This document shows positions 9,950 to 19,392 of a stretch of DNA of 64,000 nt, piece by piece. This stretch comes from Malassezia japonica. Lineage: Eukaryota; Basidiomycota; Malasseziomycetes; Malasseziales; Malasseziaceae. Each line of letters begins with the position of its first letter. Position 1 is the stretch's first letter. A program made the translations under genes and the position numbers. Location of the stretch: positions 248,001 through 312,000 of the forward strand of contig NC_083370.1 of NCBI RefSeq assembly GCF_029542785.1, written 5' to 3'. A model generated the notes under the pieces. That model saw nothing but the letters and a program-made list of their open reading frames with translations. It searched no databases and was not told the origin of the DNA.

Positions 9950-10678
9950 ATGAGTGCAGCGCTGGAGGCGAGCGGCGGCGCGGCGCCCGGTGCCGCGCAG
10001 CTGCCGTATACTGATGCACTGCCCTATTATGACCAAGAAATGGAGACGATTCCCGGGCTGCGTGCGGCGGTCGAGGCGGAGATTGAAGGAGAAAAGAGCA
10101 AGCTGAACTACGATCCCATCTCTCTGCTCCCCCCCGCCCATCCGCTGTTTGCCGAGAAGGAGACTTTTGCTGCAGAGCTTGCTCGTGCCGAGCGTGGGGA
10201 AAAACTCGACGTGCTTGACACGTCTCGATACCAGCTCCCCCCCCCGCCGGCGGTCTCGATGCCTCGGAAGAGGCGTGGGCGTCGAGCGTGCAAAACGCCG
10301 AGGTGCAGCTCGCGCACATGGACGGCCGCCTGAAGAACATTGAGCTGCTGCGGCGCTATGGACGTACGTCACTCGACTCACACAGCGAATGTCTGGCGCT
10401 TGCACAACTATAACCAGGACAGCATGCTCCAGCTGCAGACCGGCGCGCACGAGACGACGCGGGCGGCTTCGGACGACGTGAACCGCACACGCAAAGAGGC
10501 GCAGCTCGCGATCGGCGACAAGCTCTCGACGCTCGAGTCGCGCTGGGCCGCGCTCGTCTCCAAGAACCTCTCGATCCGCGCCGCGAACCTCACCGCGGCC
10601 GCCGAGACCGCCGAGTACCAACGCAAGTCCGAACAACTCCGCCGCGAGTTGGCCGAGATGGATGCCGCGGCTGCATAG
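9950..10678 (+). CDS. Pre-mRNA-splicing factor SPF27/BCAS2/Cwf7 (apparent frameshift)
   Basis: Component of the Prp19 (NineTeen) complex. The N-terminus (TDALPYYDQEMETIPG...DTSRYQLPPPP) and the middle (AWASSVQNAEVQLAHMDGRL, then NIELLRRYG) are both BCAS2-like but lie in different frames. They meet at a run of nine C (10237-10245); one extra C would give QLPPPAGGLDAS and a continuous frame. A 22-nt intron (10364-10385) then joins RRYG to PNVWRLHNYNQ. Exons 9950-10363 and 10386-10678 plus one base give 235 aa. The C-terminal coiled coil (VNRTRKEAQLAIGDKL, WAALVSKNLSIRAAN) is typical. Convergent RRP15 ends 26 bp away. Confidence 0.82.
10237..10245. other. Nine-C run at the SPF27 frame break
   Basis: The two SPF27 frames meet exactly at this homopolymer. 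Adding one C restores the frame. No consensus splice sites flank it. Confidence 0.8.
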
Positions 10679-10704
10679 TACATGTACATCATCCCTACAG
10701 TACA

Positions 10705-11497
10705 CTACGTAGACGTGCCCTTGGGCGCACTGCGTAGCAGATCCAAAAAGTTGCTTTTGCTCAGCTCGTTGACCGCGGCTTCGGTGTTGCCCAGCGCATT
10801 GGTCTTGCTGCTCTTGCGCTTGAGTGCGCGCGCCTTGTCCACGTCGTCGACCGACGTCTCCTGCGCCGCGCGGATCGCGTTGAAGAGCTTGACGACACCG
10901 CGCTGCGCAACCTTGCGCAGGCGGCGCTCGTACCCCTTGGCGCCACCCTGCTCCATCCACTCCACGTTCTGGGGCGTGTCGAGAGCCAGGTTGTGGCCCG
11001 GGAGGACGCCCGGCGGCCCCCACTCGCCGATCACGTCGCGGACGTGCGCCTTTTCCTCGCGCTCGCGGCGCTTTTCGAGTGCCATGCGCGCTGCCTTGGC
11101 GCGCAGCGTGGTCGTGTTGGCCGTGCGGCGCACGCTCGGCGCCAGCGACAGAATCGAGCTCGGCGCCGGGGCCTCTTCCTTGGTCTGCCCCAGGAGCCCC
11201 TCGAGCGTCTCACCAAAGGCGGTCGGAGATACGGCCCTACGCTTGCGTTCTGTGTTAGCCAAGAGACTTACTCGATGTCTTCTTGCTCGGCCCACTGCCC
11301 TGTGTCTCGATTTCCTCGTCCGTGTCGCGTTCGTCGTCGGAGCCGCTTGCCTCCTCCTCGTCGCTTACTTCGTCTTCAAACTCATCCGTAGGCTCTTCGA
11401 TGATCCTAGTACGCTTCTCATTCTTTCCGTCCGCCGCTCCCTCGCCCTTGAGCGACAGACGCAGCTTGGACGCACCCGGCGCCTGCTTCTGCACCAT
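10705..11497 (-). CDS. RRP15: Rrp15-like ribosomal RNA processing protein
   Basis: 256 aa, exons 11272-11497 and 10705-11249, with a 22-nt intron (11250-11271) using the only GTAAGT donor I found in the window. The acidic N-terminal region (EEPTDEFEDEVSDEEE) leads into a basic helical part with the Rrp15 signature RRLRKVAQRGVVKLFNAIRA. Rrp15 acts in the nucleolus in 60S pre-rRNA (27S) processing. The first ATG (11497) gives MVQKQAPGASKLRLS. It is divergent from LSC2 with 130 bp between starts, including a CACGTG at 11546. Confidence 0.85.
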
Positions 11498-11545
11498 GCT
11501 GCTGCTCGACAAACCGCCGACCAAAATTTCCGCACAGTCAGCATT

Positions 11546-11551
11546 CACGTG
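11546..11551. promoter_or_regulatory. CACGTG palindrome, RRP15/LSC2 divergent promoter
   Basis: Perfect CACGTG in the context TTCACGTGAT, midway between the two start codons. Candidate bHLH (E-box/CDE-I) site; binding is inferred. Confidence 0.45.
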
Positions 11552-11627
11552 ATTTTGCGTCCCGGCGCCGCGAACCAGCAGAGTGTGCGGGCCAGCGAGT
11601 AACGACGACTGCCAGCGAATCGACACG

Positions 11628-12931
11628 ATGATCCGCGCATTTAACCTGTTCCGTTCGCGTGCCACGATGGCGCAGAGCATGCTGCGTGCCGGCCCCGCGG
11701 CTGCAACGCAGAAGCGCTTCCTGTCGATCCACGAGCACCTCTCGATGGGTCTGCTGAACAAGTATGGCATCAACACCCCCAAGTCGATTGCGGCCAAGTC
11801 GCCCGAGGAGGCTTTCGAAGTCGCGAAGAGCTTCGGTGGCAAGCCCATCGTGATCAAGGCCCAGGTTCTGGCTGGTGGCCGTGGTAAGGGCCACTTTGAC
11901 ACGGGCCTGCAGGGCGGTGTGCACCTGATCAAGACGTACGTATTCCTTTACGCTCACCTAGTCCCGAAGAGGCGCGCGACCTTGCCAAGCAGATGATCGG
12001 CTCGAAGCTGATCACCAAGCAGACTGGTGCTGCTGGCCGCATCTGTAACGAAGTGATGATCGCCGAGGCACGTACCCCCAAGCACGAGTACTACGTGGCG
12101 CTGCTCAACGACCGTGTGTCGCAGTTGCCCGTGCTCATCGCCTCGAACCAGGGTGGTATGTCGATTGAGGAGGTCGCCAAGGAGAACCCCGACGCGATCG
12201 TCAACACCCCCATCGACTTCACCAAGGGTCTTGACCTGAAGACCGCCCAGGAGGTCGCGCACAAGCTCGGCTTCTCGGGTGCTAAGCAGGAGAAGGAGGC
12301 TGCTGAGACCTTTGTCAAGCTCTACAAGCTCTTTGAGGACAAGGACGCGACCCAGGTCGAGATCAACCCCCTGGCCGAGTCCAAGGACGGCGAGGTGCTC
12401 TGCATGGACGCCAAGCTCGGCTTTGACGACAACGCCGACTTCCGTCAGGAGGACGTGTTTAAGCTCCGCGACATCTCGCAGGAGGACCCCGCCGAGGTCG
12501 ACGCTGGCAAGTACGGCCTGAACTTTATCAAGCTCGACGGTAACATTGGCTGCCTCGTCAACGGTGCCGGTCTCGCCATGGCCACGCTCGACGTCCTGTC
12601 GCTCAACGGCGGTAAGCCCGCCAACTTCCTTGACGTCGGTGGTGGTGCCAACGCCGCTGCGGTCAAGAAGGCCTTTGAGCTGCTCCTCGAGAGCAAGGAC
12701 GTGCGCGCCATCTTTGTCAACATCTTTGGTGGTATCATGCGCTGCGACGTGATTGCCGAGGGTATCATCCAGGCCACCAAGGAGCTCCAGCTGAGCATTC
12801 CCCTCGTCGTCCGTCTCCAGGGCACGAAGGAGGCCGAGGCCAAGAAGCTCATCAAGGAGTCGGGTCTCAAGATCTTTGCCTTTGACGACTTGGACAAGGC
12901 TGCCCAGGCGGCCGTCGACGCTGCCAACTAA
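11628..12931 (+). CDS. LSC2: Succinyl-CoA ligase beta subunit, mitochondrial
   Basis: 425 aa, exons 11628-11935 and 11962-12931, 26-nt intron. The TCA-cycle enzyme converts succinyl-CoA to succinate with nucleotide phosphorylation. The N-terminus (MIRAFNLFRSRATMAQS...) is a basic amphipathic presequence, then RFLSIHEHLSMGLLNKYGI begins the ATP-grasp fold. KAQVLAGGRGKGHFD is the nucleotide-binding glycine loop. EINPLAESKDG and the C-terminal CoA-ligase domain with NIFGGIMRCDVIA complete the family pattern. Splicing joins HLIKT to PEEARDLAKQM, as in orthologs. Codon use is strongly biased to C-ending codons, consistent with high expression. Confidence 0.95.
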
Positions 12932-13046
12932 GTGCGACAAGATTCATAGACTGTTGTGGTAGCTCTGTTGGCACAGCAACACGTTTCATCTCTACATGCG
13001 CTCTACAAGGGGCGGCGCTTTTGGTACAGCGTAGAAAAGGGAGGTA

Positions 13047-13508
13047 TCAGGATACGCGGCACACAACCTCGCCCTGCAGCTTGCGACGCATGGCCTCTTT
13101 CGCCTCGAACCATCCGTTCTTGCCACAGTCAACAATGCCGATCTCGCCGGCACGTAGGGGCGTCACAAACTTGGCACGACGGCCCGTCACCCAACGCAGC
13201 AATTCGTCGCTGGTCATCGAGAGGCGCCGCGAGGGCTTGCTCACTAGGTTCATGCTCTCCAGAACCGGGCGGTCGTCCGAGCGGTATTTCAGGTCGACCC
13301 ACAGCCGCCGCCGCACATCCGAGGCGGTATTCCAGTCGGTCGCACTCGGGCCGGCGACGGTGCCGCGCGTCACGTTGTAGATGAAGCCATGCTGCAGGAG
13401 AATCGAAGTAATCCACAGGTTGGCCTTGCTGTTCGCGATGGGAACAGACTTGAGCTTCGCGCGCGACGCATTCTGCAGCCGCACGCACAGGTCCGCATGG
13501 AAGGGCAT
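13047..13508 (-). CDS. MRPS8: Mitochondrial ribosomal protein uS8m
   Basis: 153 aa, single exon. MPFHADLCVRLQNASRAK and NLWITSILLQHGFIYNVTRG match the N-terminal half of mitochondrial S8; the C-terminal LRAGEIGIVDCGKNGWFEAKEA matches the end of the family. The start is the ATG at 13508; the frame continues upstream only without ATG. It lies 46 bp downstream of EFM4 on the same strand, with a CACGTG (13547) in that gap as its likely promoter element. Confidence 0.82.
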   Translation of the reverse strand: MPFHADLCVRLQNASRAKLKSVPIANSKANLWITSILLQHGFIYNVTRGTVAGPSATDWNTASDVRRRLWVDLKYRSDDRPVLESMNLVSKPSRRLSMTSDELLRWVTGRRAKFVTPLRAGEIGIVDCGKNGWFEAKEAMRRKLQGEVVCRVS

Positions 13509-13546
13509 TGCGGTCGCAGCAAAAGGACGACAAGCTTCGCATTTAT

Positions 13547-13552
13547 CACGTG
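13547..13552. promoter_or_regulatory. CACGTG palindrome upstream of MRPS8
   Basis: TATCACGTGATC, about 40 bp upstream of the MRPS8 ATG, inside the 46-bp gap after the EFM4 stop. Confidence 0.45.
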
Positions 13553-13554
13553 AT

Positions 13555-14450
13555 CTATGGTGCCCTTCGGAAGGCCACGGTCGTGACGGTGGAGCCTTGC
13601 TGGCCACCCTGCGTGAGCGGCGCGACGTACAAACATAAAGGTCGGCGCGGGGACGACGTGCTCCACCGCAAAACCTGGCATGAGAAGAATAAACGTACCG
13701 GCGGGCAAAAATTTACGCTCCAACTCCTCTTGAGTAAAGTTGCAGCTGGTAATGAAAAAGATACCCGAGAGGGCATGCTCGCTTTGGGGGCGGGTCAGCG
13801 CCGCCACCGCTTCCACATAGAGATCCACAGGCAGCTTGCCATTCACAGGCTGCGACGAGAGCGCAATCTAGGTCAGTGTTGAGACATACAGCGTCAAACT
13901 GCGTTAGACCGTATACGTACCGTGCCTTTGTCGCACACAATGTCCCAGCCGAGGCCATCGTTCCCACTCTGCTTCAGCGTCAAGACCGTCGCGGGGTCGC
14001 GCAGGTCTGCCTCTTCAAAAATCACCGCGTCGCATCCTTCGCCGCGCGTCGCGCCGATGGCTTGCGAAAGCTTGACTGAGGCAGGCGAGTAGTCGACGCC
14101 GCACAGACGCGCCGGCTCGAGCGCTTCGTCGCCCAGCTCATCGCGCGCGTCCAGCAGCGAGAAAAGGAGGTGGCCGTTGCCAGTACCGAGATCCAGCACA
14201 AAGGGAGGCTGCTTAAACGGATCCTCCTCGAGAAACTCGACCAGGTACGCAATCATGCGCTCCACACTGTCCTCGCCAAACCTGCGTCAGGACGGGCACG
14301 TACCACACTTCGCCTTCGTCGCCGATTGCTTTGTACGTGTCGACCTCGCGCCTATATTAGCGCAATAACATACTCATAGACACTGTCCCAGTGCTCCTTG
14401 GTGCCGAGCCGAGACTCGGGCAGTTCCTCTACCACTCGTGCCTCCGCCAT
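13555..14450 (-). CDS. EFM4: eEF1A lysine methyltransferase (Efm4/METTL10 family), six exons
   Basis: 261 aa from six exons: 14374-14450, 14304-14351, 13921-14281, 13890-13898, 13631-13867, 13555-13608. All five introns are exactly 22 nt. The spliced product opens LPESRLGTKEHWDSVYE, then GDEGEVWFGEDSVERM. The SAM site is VLDLGTGNGHLLFSLL, followed by LCGVDYSPASVKLSQ. The catalytic-side motif is DKGTFDAIALS, in which FDA comes from a 9-nt exon. FFITSCNFTQEEL and PTFMFGGQQGSTVTTVAFRR complete the METTL10 pattern. The enzyme methylates a lysine of elongation factor 1A. The exact closure of six exons (786 nt) supports the model. Divergent from the BNA7-like gene, 37 bp between starts. Confidence 0.93.
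13890..13898 (-). other. Nine-nucleotide microexon of EFM4
   Basis: Encodes FDA of the conserved DKGTFDA motif. It is flanked by two 22-nt introns (13899-13920 upstream, 13868-13889 downstream), each with a GTAYGT donor and a CTAAC/CTGAC-NNAG end. Skipping would remove three residues without changing frame. Confidence 0.85.
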
Positions 14451-14487
14451 GGTTGTCTGGGTTGCTTGCCACCTCCACATCCTCGCG

Positions 14488-15559
14488 ATGGCCCATTCGC
14501 AGGTGCACAGGGACGTCGCATACGGCTCGGCGCCGCGCCAGACGCTCGATTTGTACCTTCCGAATACGGCCAAGGCAGAGGAGAGGGCTCCGCTTTTGGT
14601 ATTTGTGCATGGGTACGTAGCGGCGCTCATCTAGCGGCGCATGGCGCACCGGAAACAAGGGCGAATTCGACGACCTGGCCAGTGCGCTGAGCGGCAGCGG
14701 GATCGCGGTGACCCTCATCGAGTACCGTCTGTCGGAAAAGAGTGCGCCAGACGTAAAGCATCCGGACCACGTTTTGGACGTGTTTGCAGGGCTCGCCTAC
14801 CTTGTGGAGAACGTCGGCAAGCTGCCGTACGATGCAGACAACGTGACGCTCGTCGGGCACTCGGTTGGCGCATGGATGGCGCTGGCATGTGTCATGGAGC
14901 CTAGCTCGACCGGACATGCACTACCCATGCCGACCTTGGCCCCTGTCGCTCAGCAAGCGATTAAGCGCGTGGTGTTGGTCGTAGGTGCCGCATACTGACA
15001 CAGGACGGAATCTTTGACCTAAACAAACTATTGGAAGAATATCCCGACTATGCGGGTTTTGTGGCCGGTGCCATGCAACCCCACTCTGACGCAGACGACG
15101 TGTATACCGGCGTCTCGAGCGGGGCGTGGTCGTGGCCGAAAGGTACCAAAGCACGGCCGGACCTGTTCCTACTGCATTCGCCCCAGGACGAGCTGCTGAG
15201 CTTTGTGCAGCCCTGCGTCCTGCTGGAACGCCTGGTGGCGCTGCGTGAGCCACAGGAGCCCGTGCACGCCATCTCCATCCCCCAGCCTGGCCTATCGGAC
15301 GAAGCGCCGGGGTACTGGTACGGCGGCCGTGCCGGTGATCCTGCGGCGGTGTCTGTCGCGCACATCTATCAAGGGTCACTGCACAACATTCCCCAGCACG
15401 TCCAGGTGTATATGGACCGACTCGAGGTATGCGCCACAGTCCGAATACGCGATACTGACACTGCATTTACAGGGATCGCATGATGACCTGCTGCACACAC
15501 AAACATTTTGGAACATGCTGCAAGCCATTGCTCGCAGCGAGTCCATACAAGATAGATAG
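14488..15559 (+). CDS. Alpha/beta hydrolase, probable kynurenine formamidase (BNA7-like)
   Basis: 326 aa, exons 14488-14612, 14635-14980, 15004-15426, 15473-15559; introns 22, 23 and 46 nt. Splicing creates the oxyanion motif VFVHGGAWRTGNKGEFDDLA across the first junction. The nucleophile elbow is LVGHSVGAWMA, and the His is in GSHDDLLHTQTF at the last junction. The order HGGAW, GHSxGA, SHDxL fits arylformamidase of the kynurenine route from tryptophan to NAD, but other esterases share it. The third intron (46 nt) has TACTGAC separated from its ACAG, unlike the short class. An in-frame ATG also exists at 14449, overlapping the EFM4 start. Confidence 0.72.
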
Positions 15560-15745
15560 GAGCAAAATGGACAATCCACTCGTGGAATCATGTAGGCCAT
15601 TCCGAGACCTACAAGGAGTAGGCTATTTTGAGTGCTCGCCCAGGGCAGCGTATACAGTAAGGTGGGTAACCGTGCAAATGGCAAACAGTATTTTGACGTG
15701 CATAAAACGAACGGCTGCAAGAGCTTCGTGTAGCAAGCCAAACGT

Positions 15746-16081
15746 TTACGCCTTGGGGCGGAACGAGCAGCCTAGGGTTAGTGGCGAATCTTAGGGCAAT
15801 ACATACCAACAGCGAGGCGGGCCTTACCACCGGTGGGCTGGCTGAGGACCTGAGTGCAGCTGCCGCAGAGGACAACCGACTGGGCGTGCGAGAAAACAGT
15901 GGTGATGGCGAAGCAGCCAGGGCACTTGACGTCCATGAAGAACGAGTTAGGGTTCTGGACCAGACGCTTCAGCTTGTGGCACTGCTTCTGCTGCTCGGGC
16001 GAGGGGTTAATGAGATCAACGGTAAGAGGCTGTCGAGTGTTAGTATGCTATTCCGAACAACGCCACAACAGTACGTACCAT
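15746..16081 (-). CDS. RPS27: 40S ribosomal protein eS27
   Basis: 83 aa, three exons: 16079-16081 (ATG only), 15807-16029, 15746-15771. The first intron (49 nt, TACTAAC branch) directly follows the start codon; the second is 35 nt. The spliced sequence starts [12 protein letters not shown], carries the zinc finger CPGC...CGSC within [20 protein letters not shown], and ends [16 protein letters not shown]. Reading through the last intron gives an equally long but wrong tail, so the terminal GCSF motif was the deciding evidence. Divergent from RPL19. Confidence 0.95.
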
Positions 16082-16426
16082 ATTGAGTGCGTATCGACGT
16101 AGCGTTGGGTAAAGTGTCAGGCCGCGCGAAAAGGCTCTGGTCGTTTCTTTGCCCACGCATGCACGCAGCCAATGACGAATCGCGTGCTGGCTCTCTCCAA
16201 ACTATACAATCTATCACGTGCAGAAAAATTATTGTCGCCAGTTCGACGCGTGACATGTTGCGAAGAGCCAATAAGGCAATTGTTTGCCGTCTGCGGCGCC
16301 CGAGAGTTTTTGCGCAAGCCTTCTGTGCCGGCAGCTGTCTTTTGACCTTACTCCAAACCAGCAAGACACCAAGTCAAGGTGTGTGTTTAGGTTGTTTCCC
16401 TTGGACATTGCTAACACATAACAGCC
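16082..16426. promoter_or_regulatory. Shared divergent promoter of RPS27 and RPL19
   Basis: 345 bp between two ribosomal protein start codons. It contains a CACGTG (16215-16220, in TATCACGTGCAG) followed by an A/T-rich patch, and a TTGACCTTA near 16341. Just before the RPL19 ATG, GCTAACACATAACAG looks like a branch site plus acceptor, so a 5' UTR intron is possible; the donor (perhaps GTGTGT near 16380) is weak. Confidence 0.6.
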
Positions 16427-17050
16427 ATGGTCAATCTTAGTGTTCAAAGGCGTCTGGCTGCGTCCGTCCTTGGTGTCGGCAAGCGCAAGATCTGGCTCGA
16501 CCCTGCCGAGCAGACCGACATTGCGAACGCCAACTCGCGTGCCAATGTCCGCAAGCTCATCAAGGATGGCCAGATCATCAAGAAGCCGCTTGTGTCGCAC
16601 TCGCGCGAGCGCACCCGTAACCTGCACGCCGCCAAGCGTGTCGGCCGTCACACCGGTCACGGTAAGCGTAAGGGTACCGCCGAGGCTCGTTTCCCGACCA
16701 AGGTCCAGTGGATGCGCCGCCAGCGTGTTCTGCGTCGCCTGCTCCGGAAGTACCGTGAGGCTGGCAAGATCGACAAGCATCTGTACGTATCTCTTCCATG
16801 ATTTTTTTCTAACACCAGGTACCACGAGCTCTACCTGAAGTCGAAGGGTAACGTGTTCAAGAACAAGCGTGTCCTCATGGAGCACATCCACAAGGCCAAG
16901 GCCGAGAAGCTCCGGTCCAAGCACCTTGCCGACCAGATGGAGGCCCGCCGTCTCCGCAACAAGACCATGCGCGAGCGCCGTGCCCAGCGGGTTGCCGAGA
17001 AGCGGGCTGCCATCCTCGCCGTCGAGAACGAGGCGGAGGAGAAGCAGTAA
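16427..17050 (+). CDS. RPL19: 60S ribosomal protein eL19
   Basis: 195 aa, exons 16427-16782 and 16819-17050, intron 36 nt. The protein begins [20 protein letters not shown] and continues [17 protein letters not shown]. Splicing joins AGKIDKHL to [15 protein letters not shown], then a long basic helix with [20 protein letters not shown]. Length and order match eukaryotic L19, whose C-terminal helix reaches the 40S side. Codon use is highly biased. Confidence 0.96.
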
Positions 17051-17490
17051 ACTTCCCGTCAATACACCCAAAAGACACCGCACATGGCGATGTGACGATT
17101 TGTTCCAACACTCCAAATATCTTGCTACCTGCTTGCACACTTTGTCGATCAGCGGCAAAAAGAGTCCTAGGATGGGCTTCGCCAGTGTCTATTTGGCGCT
17201 GGTGTATGTTGTTCTGCTTGTCGTGCTCGAACATGAGCATCGCTAGCTGGGACATGGGCCGGATGCGGTCCAGGTGGCCGTGTGCTTATACCATCAAGGT
17301 GTATTCACCCGTCCTTGCATTCCCTGCCTCCTGGTTGCTAAATATCTAGTATACTCTCTATACTGTCTGGTTATAAAAGTGCATAGTATTGAAAGCAAGC
17401 GTTTGGACTCTCCTATTCGTTTCTTGGCCCACCACGAACCCTGGGCAATTTTCACCTGCCGCTGGCGGCACGGGGATGTAATTTGCAAAA
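17051..17490. other. Intergenic region downstream of RPL19
   Basis: 440 bp with no convincing ORF, tRNA or repeat. A TATAAAAG lies at 17372-17379, about 120 bp upstream of the small gene at 17491, and could be its TATA box. The stretch around 17330-17400 is clearly more AT-rich than the flanks. RPL19 3' UTR presumably occupies the first part. Confidence 0.5.
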
Positions 17491-17772
17491 ATGCCCTGCT
17501 GCGAACTTGGCCCGAACACACCCCGCATCGCGTGGGTCTCTCTTACCTACCACGCCATGTTTTACCAGGAGGGTGATATCGTGCAGTGTATGTTGTCCAT
17601 GTCTAACAGCAGACCGTCCTTTCGGCGGCGACCTCAAGGAGGGCAAGATTGAAAAGATTGAGAGCAAGACGGGCGGCCACGTACGTGCAAACACTAACAG
17701 CAGGTCGAGGTCTTCTACACCATCAACGGCGAGAAGTTCACCTCGTGCCAGCTCTACGACAAGGTGAAGTAA
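17491..17772 (+). CDS. Small three-exon protein of unknown function
   Basis: 78 aa, exons 17491-17587, 17610-17680, 17704-17772. The first intron is 22 nt; the second is 23 nt, or 20 nt if the first AG of AACAGCAG is used (tandem NAGNAG acceptor, adding one Gln). The spliced protein reads FYQEGDIVQSDRPFGGDLK, then EGKIEKIESKTGGHVEVFY and ends CQLYDKVK. The pattern xGDxVx...GKIxxI...YTINGEKF suggests a small SH3/Tudor-like beta-barrel; that is inference. A second in-frame ATG at 17557 would give a 56-aa form. Two well-formed short introns joining one frame make a chance ORF unlikely. Confidence 0.62.
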
Positions 17773-17851
17773 ATCACCTTGTCCTGCGCGAGATACCTCG
17801 TCTTCTACGATGTACGTAGTCCATGCGTCATCTAGCGAAATGGTACTCAAT

Positions 17852-19311
17852 CTAACTCTGCTTCGCTGCCGTAATGGCCTGTGTAAAGGCCGTGAGGCGG
17901 CTCTGCACATAATCCTGCGTCAGATGGGAGACGTACCTGGGCCACCACAGCGAGTGCGCCTTCAATCACGTCGCACATTGCCTGTTCCACCCACGCGTTG
18001 TTCTCGAGCGGGACCGAGACTGTTGTCAGCAAGTAGTACGTACGCCACCAGGCAGGGATTGCCTGCGAGCACGTCGCGTGGCTCAGGCGGTACGTCGGGT
18101 CGACCCACCACACCAAAAAGGACACGCTGCGCTTGTCTTTTTGGAAGGAAGCCGGCGGCTCGGACGCACCAAAGAGGTCCGCATCGCTACCCGGAATAAT
18201 CGCTTCGTAGAAGGGCTGCAGACGCAGCACGATGGGGCACGTCGAGTCGGGCACCATCATCTCATTCTCCTGCTTCTCTTTGGGGGCGGGCACGGCCTGC
18301 GCAAGCGGCACAATTGCCGCCTTGGCCTCGGCAATGCCTGCCTCGCGGCTCGCCGCAATGTGCAAAGCATGGGCGGGCAGCTCGTTCGACGCATCGCCAC
18401 TTGCCGCCGCCATGTGCACGTCGACTTTGGTAATATCAGCCTGCTGCAACATGCGGGAGAGCACCTTAAACGCAAGCGTCTCGATGCCATCGTAGCCAGT
18501 CATGTCTGTGTAAGTTGGGCGACGTACCGTGGCTGAGCGTCACATCCACCGACTCGTGCGCTTCCATGGGAGGCGCAACCGCGCTCACAATATCGTTCCA
18601 TCCCCGGCGGCCGGCCGCCGTCAGGTTCTGGCCCAGCGACTCGAGGCCCGCGTCGCGCACGAGACCCCGGAAGCCTTGCGCAAAGCGGTTGCTAATATCG
18701 TGGATGGGCTGCTCGAGCGCAGCGGCGGGCGCAGTGACCTCATTCGGTGCTTTTTGCACAACCGCCGCTGCGCGTCGCTCCAGCTCGTGGCGCGCCTGGT
18801 CGGCAAAGCGTGTCGCATTCGAAAAGAGGCTGCCGCCCCACTGGCCCCACGAGCTCGCGTTTTCGGCAGCAGGTTCGGCAGGCTTCAGTTCAGGCGCACT
18901 CGCCTCTTTTGGCTTGGGCGCCTCTTGTGCTGGTGCAGGCGGCGGTGGCCGCGTTTCGGCTTGCGCCGGCGCCTCGGCCTTGAGGCTCGGGCCAGGACTC
19001 GGCGTGGAGAGCGGCTTGGGGCTCAGTACCTGCGAGTTCTGTGTACTTGGGCTCAGCGCGCTCCGTCCAGATACGCGACGCTCCGGCGTGCCACGTACCG
19101 ACAGGCCCTGCGGCTCACGCGGCTCGCCGTGCGACCGGCGACGCTGCACGAGTCCCTCAAGATCATCGAGCAAACTCTGCACATCTTCGCCGCCTTTTGT
19201 CGCTGGGCGGTGGCTAGGACGAGGCGCACCTTGTCCCGTGGTTCCCGGATTAGATTCGAACGACAAATCAGCCAGTAGTGCGTCGACGTCTTGCTTCCGT
19301 TGCGCACTCAT
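17852..19311 (-). CDS. Mtc1-like protein (maintenance of telomere capping 1 family)
   Basis: 463 aa if three introns are removed: 18506-18527 (22 nt), 18020-18043 (24 nt, stop-free and a multiple of three) and 17915-17936 (22 nt). The start MSAQRKQDVDALLADLSFES at 19311 is preferred; an in-frame ATG at 19359 also exists. A repeated DVxxLLxDL motif is followed by a Pro/Ala-rich linker, SSWGQWGGSLFSNATRFADQ, then a conserved C-terminal domain with RLQPFYEAIIPG and FLVWWVDPTYRLSHATCS. The layout resembles fungal Mtc1 proteins, whose molecular role is unclear (genetic link to telomere capping and COPI/ER). The family call rests on memory of the pattern. Confidence 0.62.
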
Positions 19312-19347
19312 CGTGGAGAAGCGTCGGTTTGGTGGCCTGACCGCGTC

Positions 19348-19353
19348 CACGTG
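19348..19353. promoter_or_regulatory. CACGTG palindrome, MTC1-like/19393 divergent promoter
   Basis: TCCACGTGATTC between the start codons at 19311 (-) and 19393 (+). Confidence 0.45.
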
Positions 19354-19392
19354 ATTCATTTTGGGTTGGTCGTGCACGGTGAGGTGGTGGGC

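Noticed and set aside
15772..15806. Reading RPS27 through its last intron to a stop at the same length
   Set aside because: Gives [10 protein letters not shown] instead of the conserved GCSFRPK end; the 35-nt intron has a GTATGT donor and CTAACCCTAG acceptor.
17681..17700. Using the first AG (20-nt intron) as the main acceptor of the small gene
   Set aside because: Possible, but the 23-nt form keeps the usual spacing after CTAAC; kept only as an alternative.
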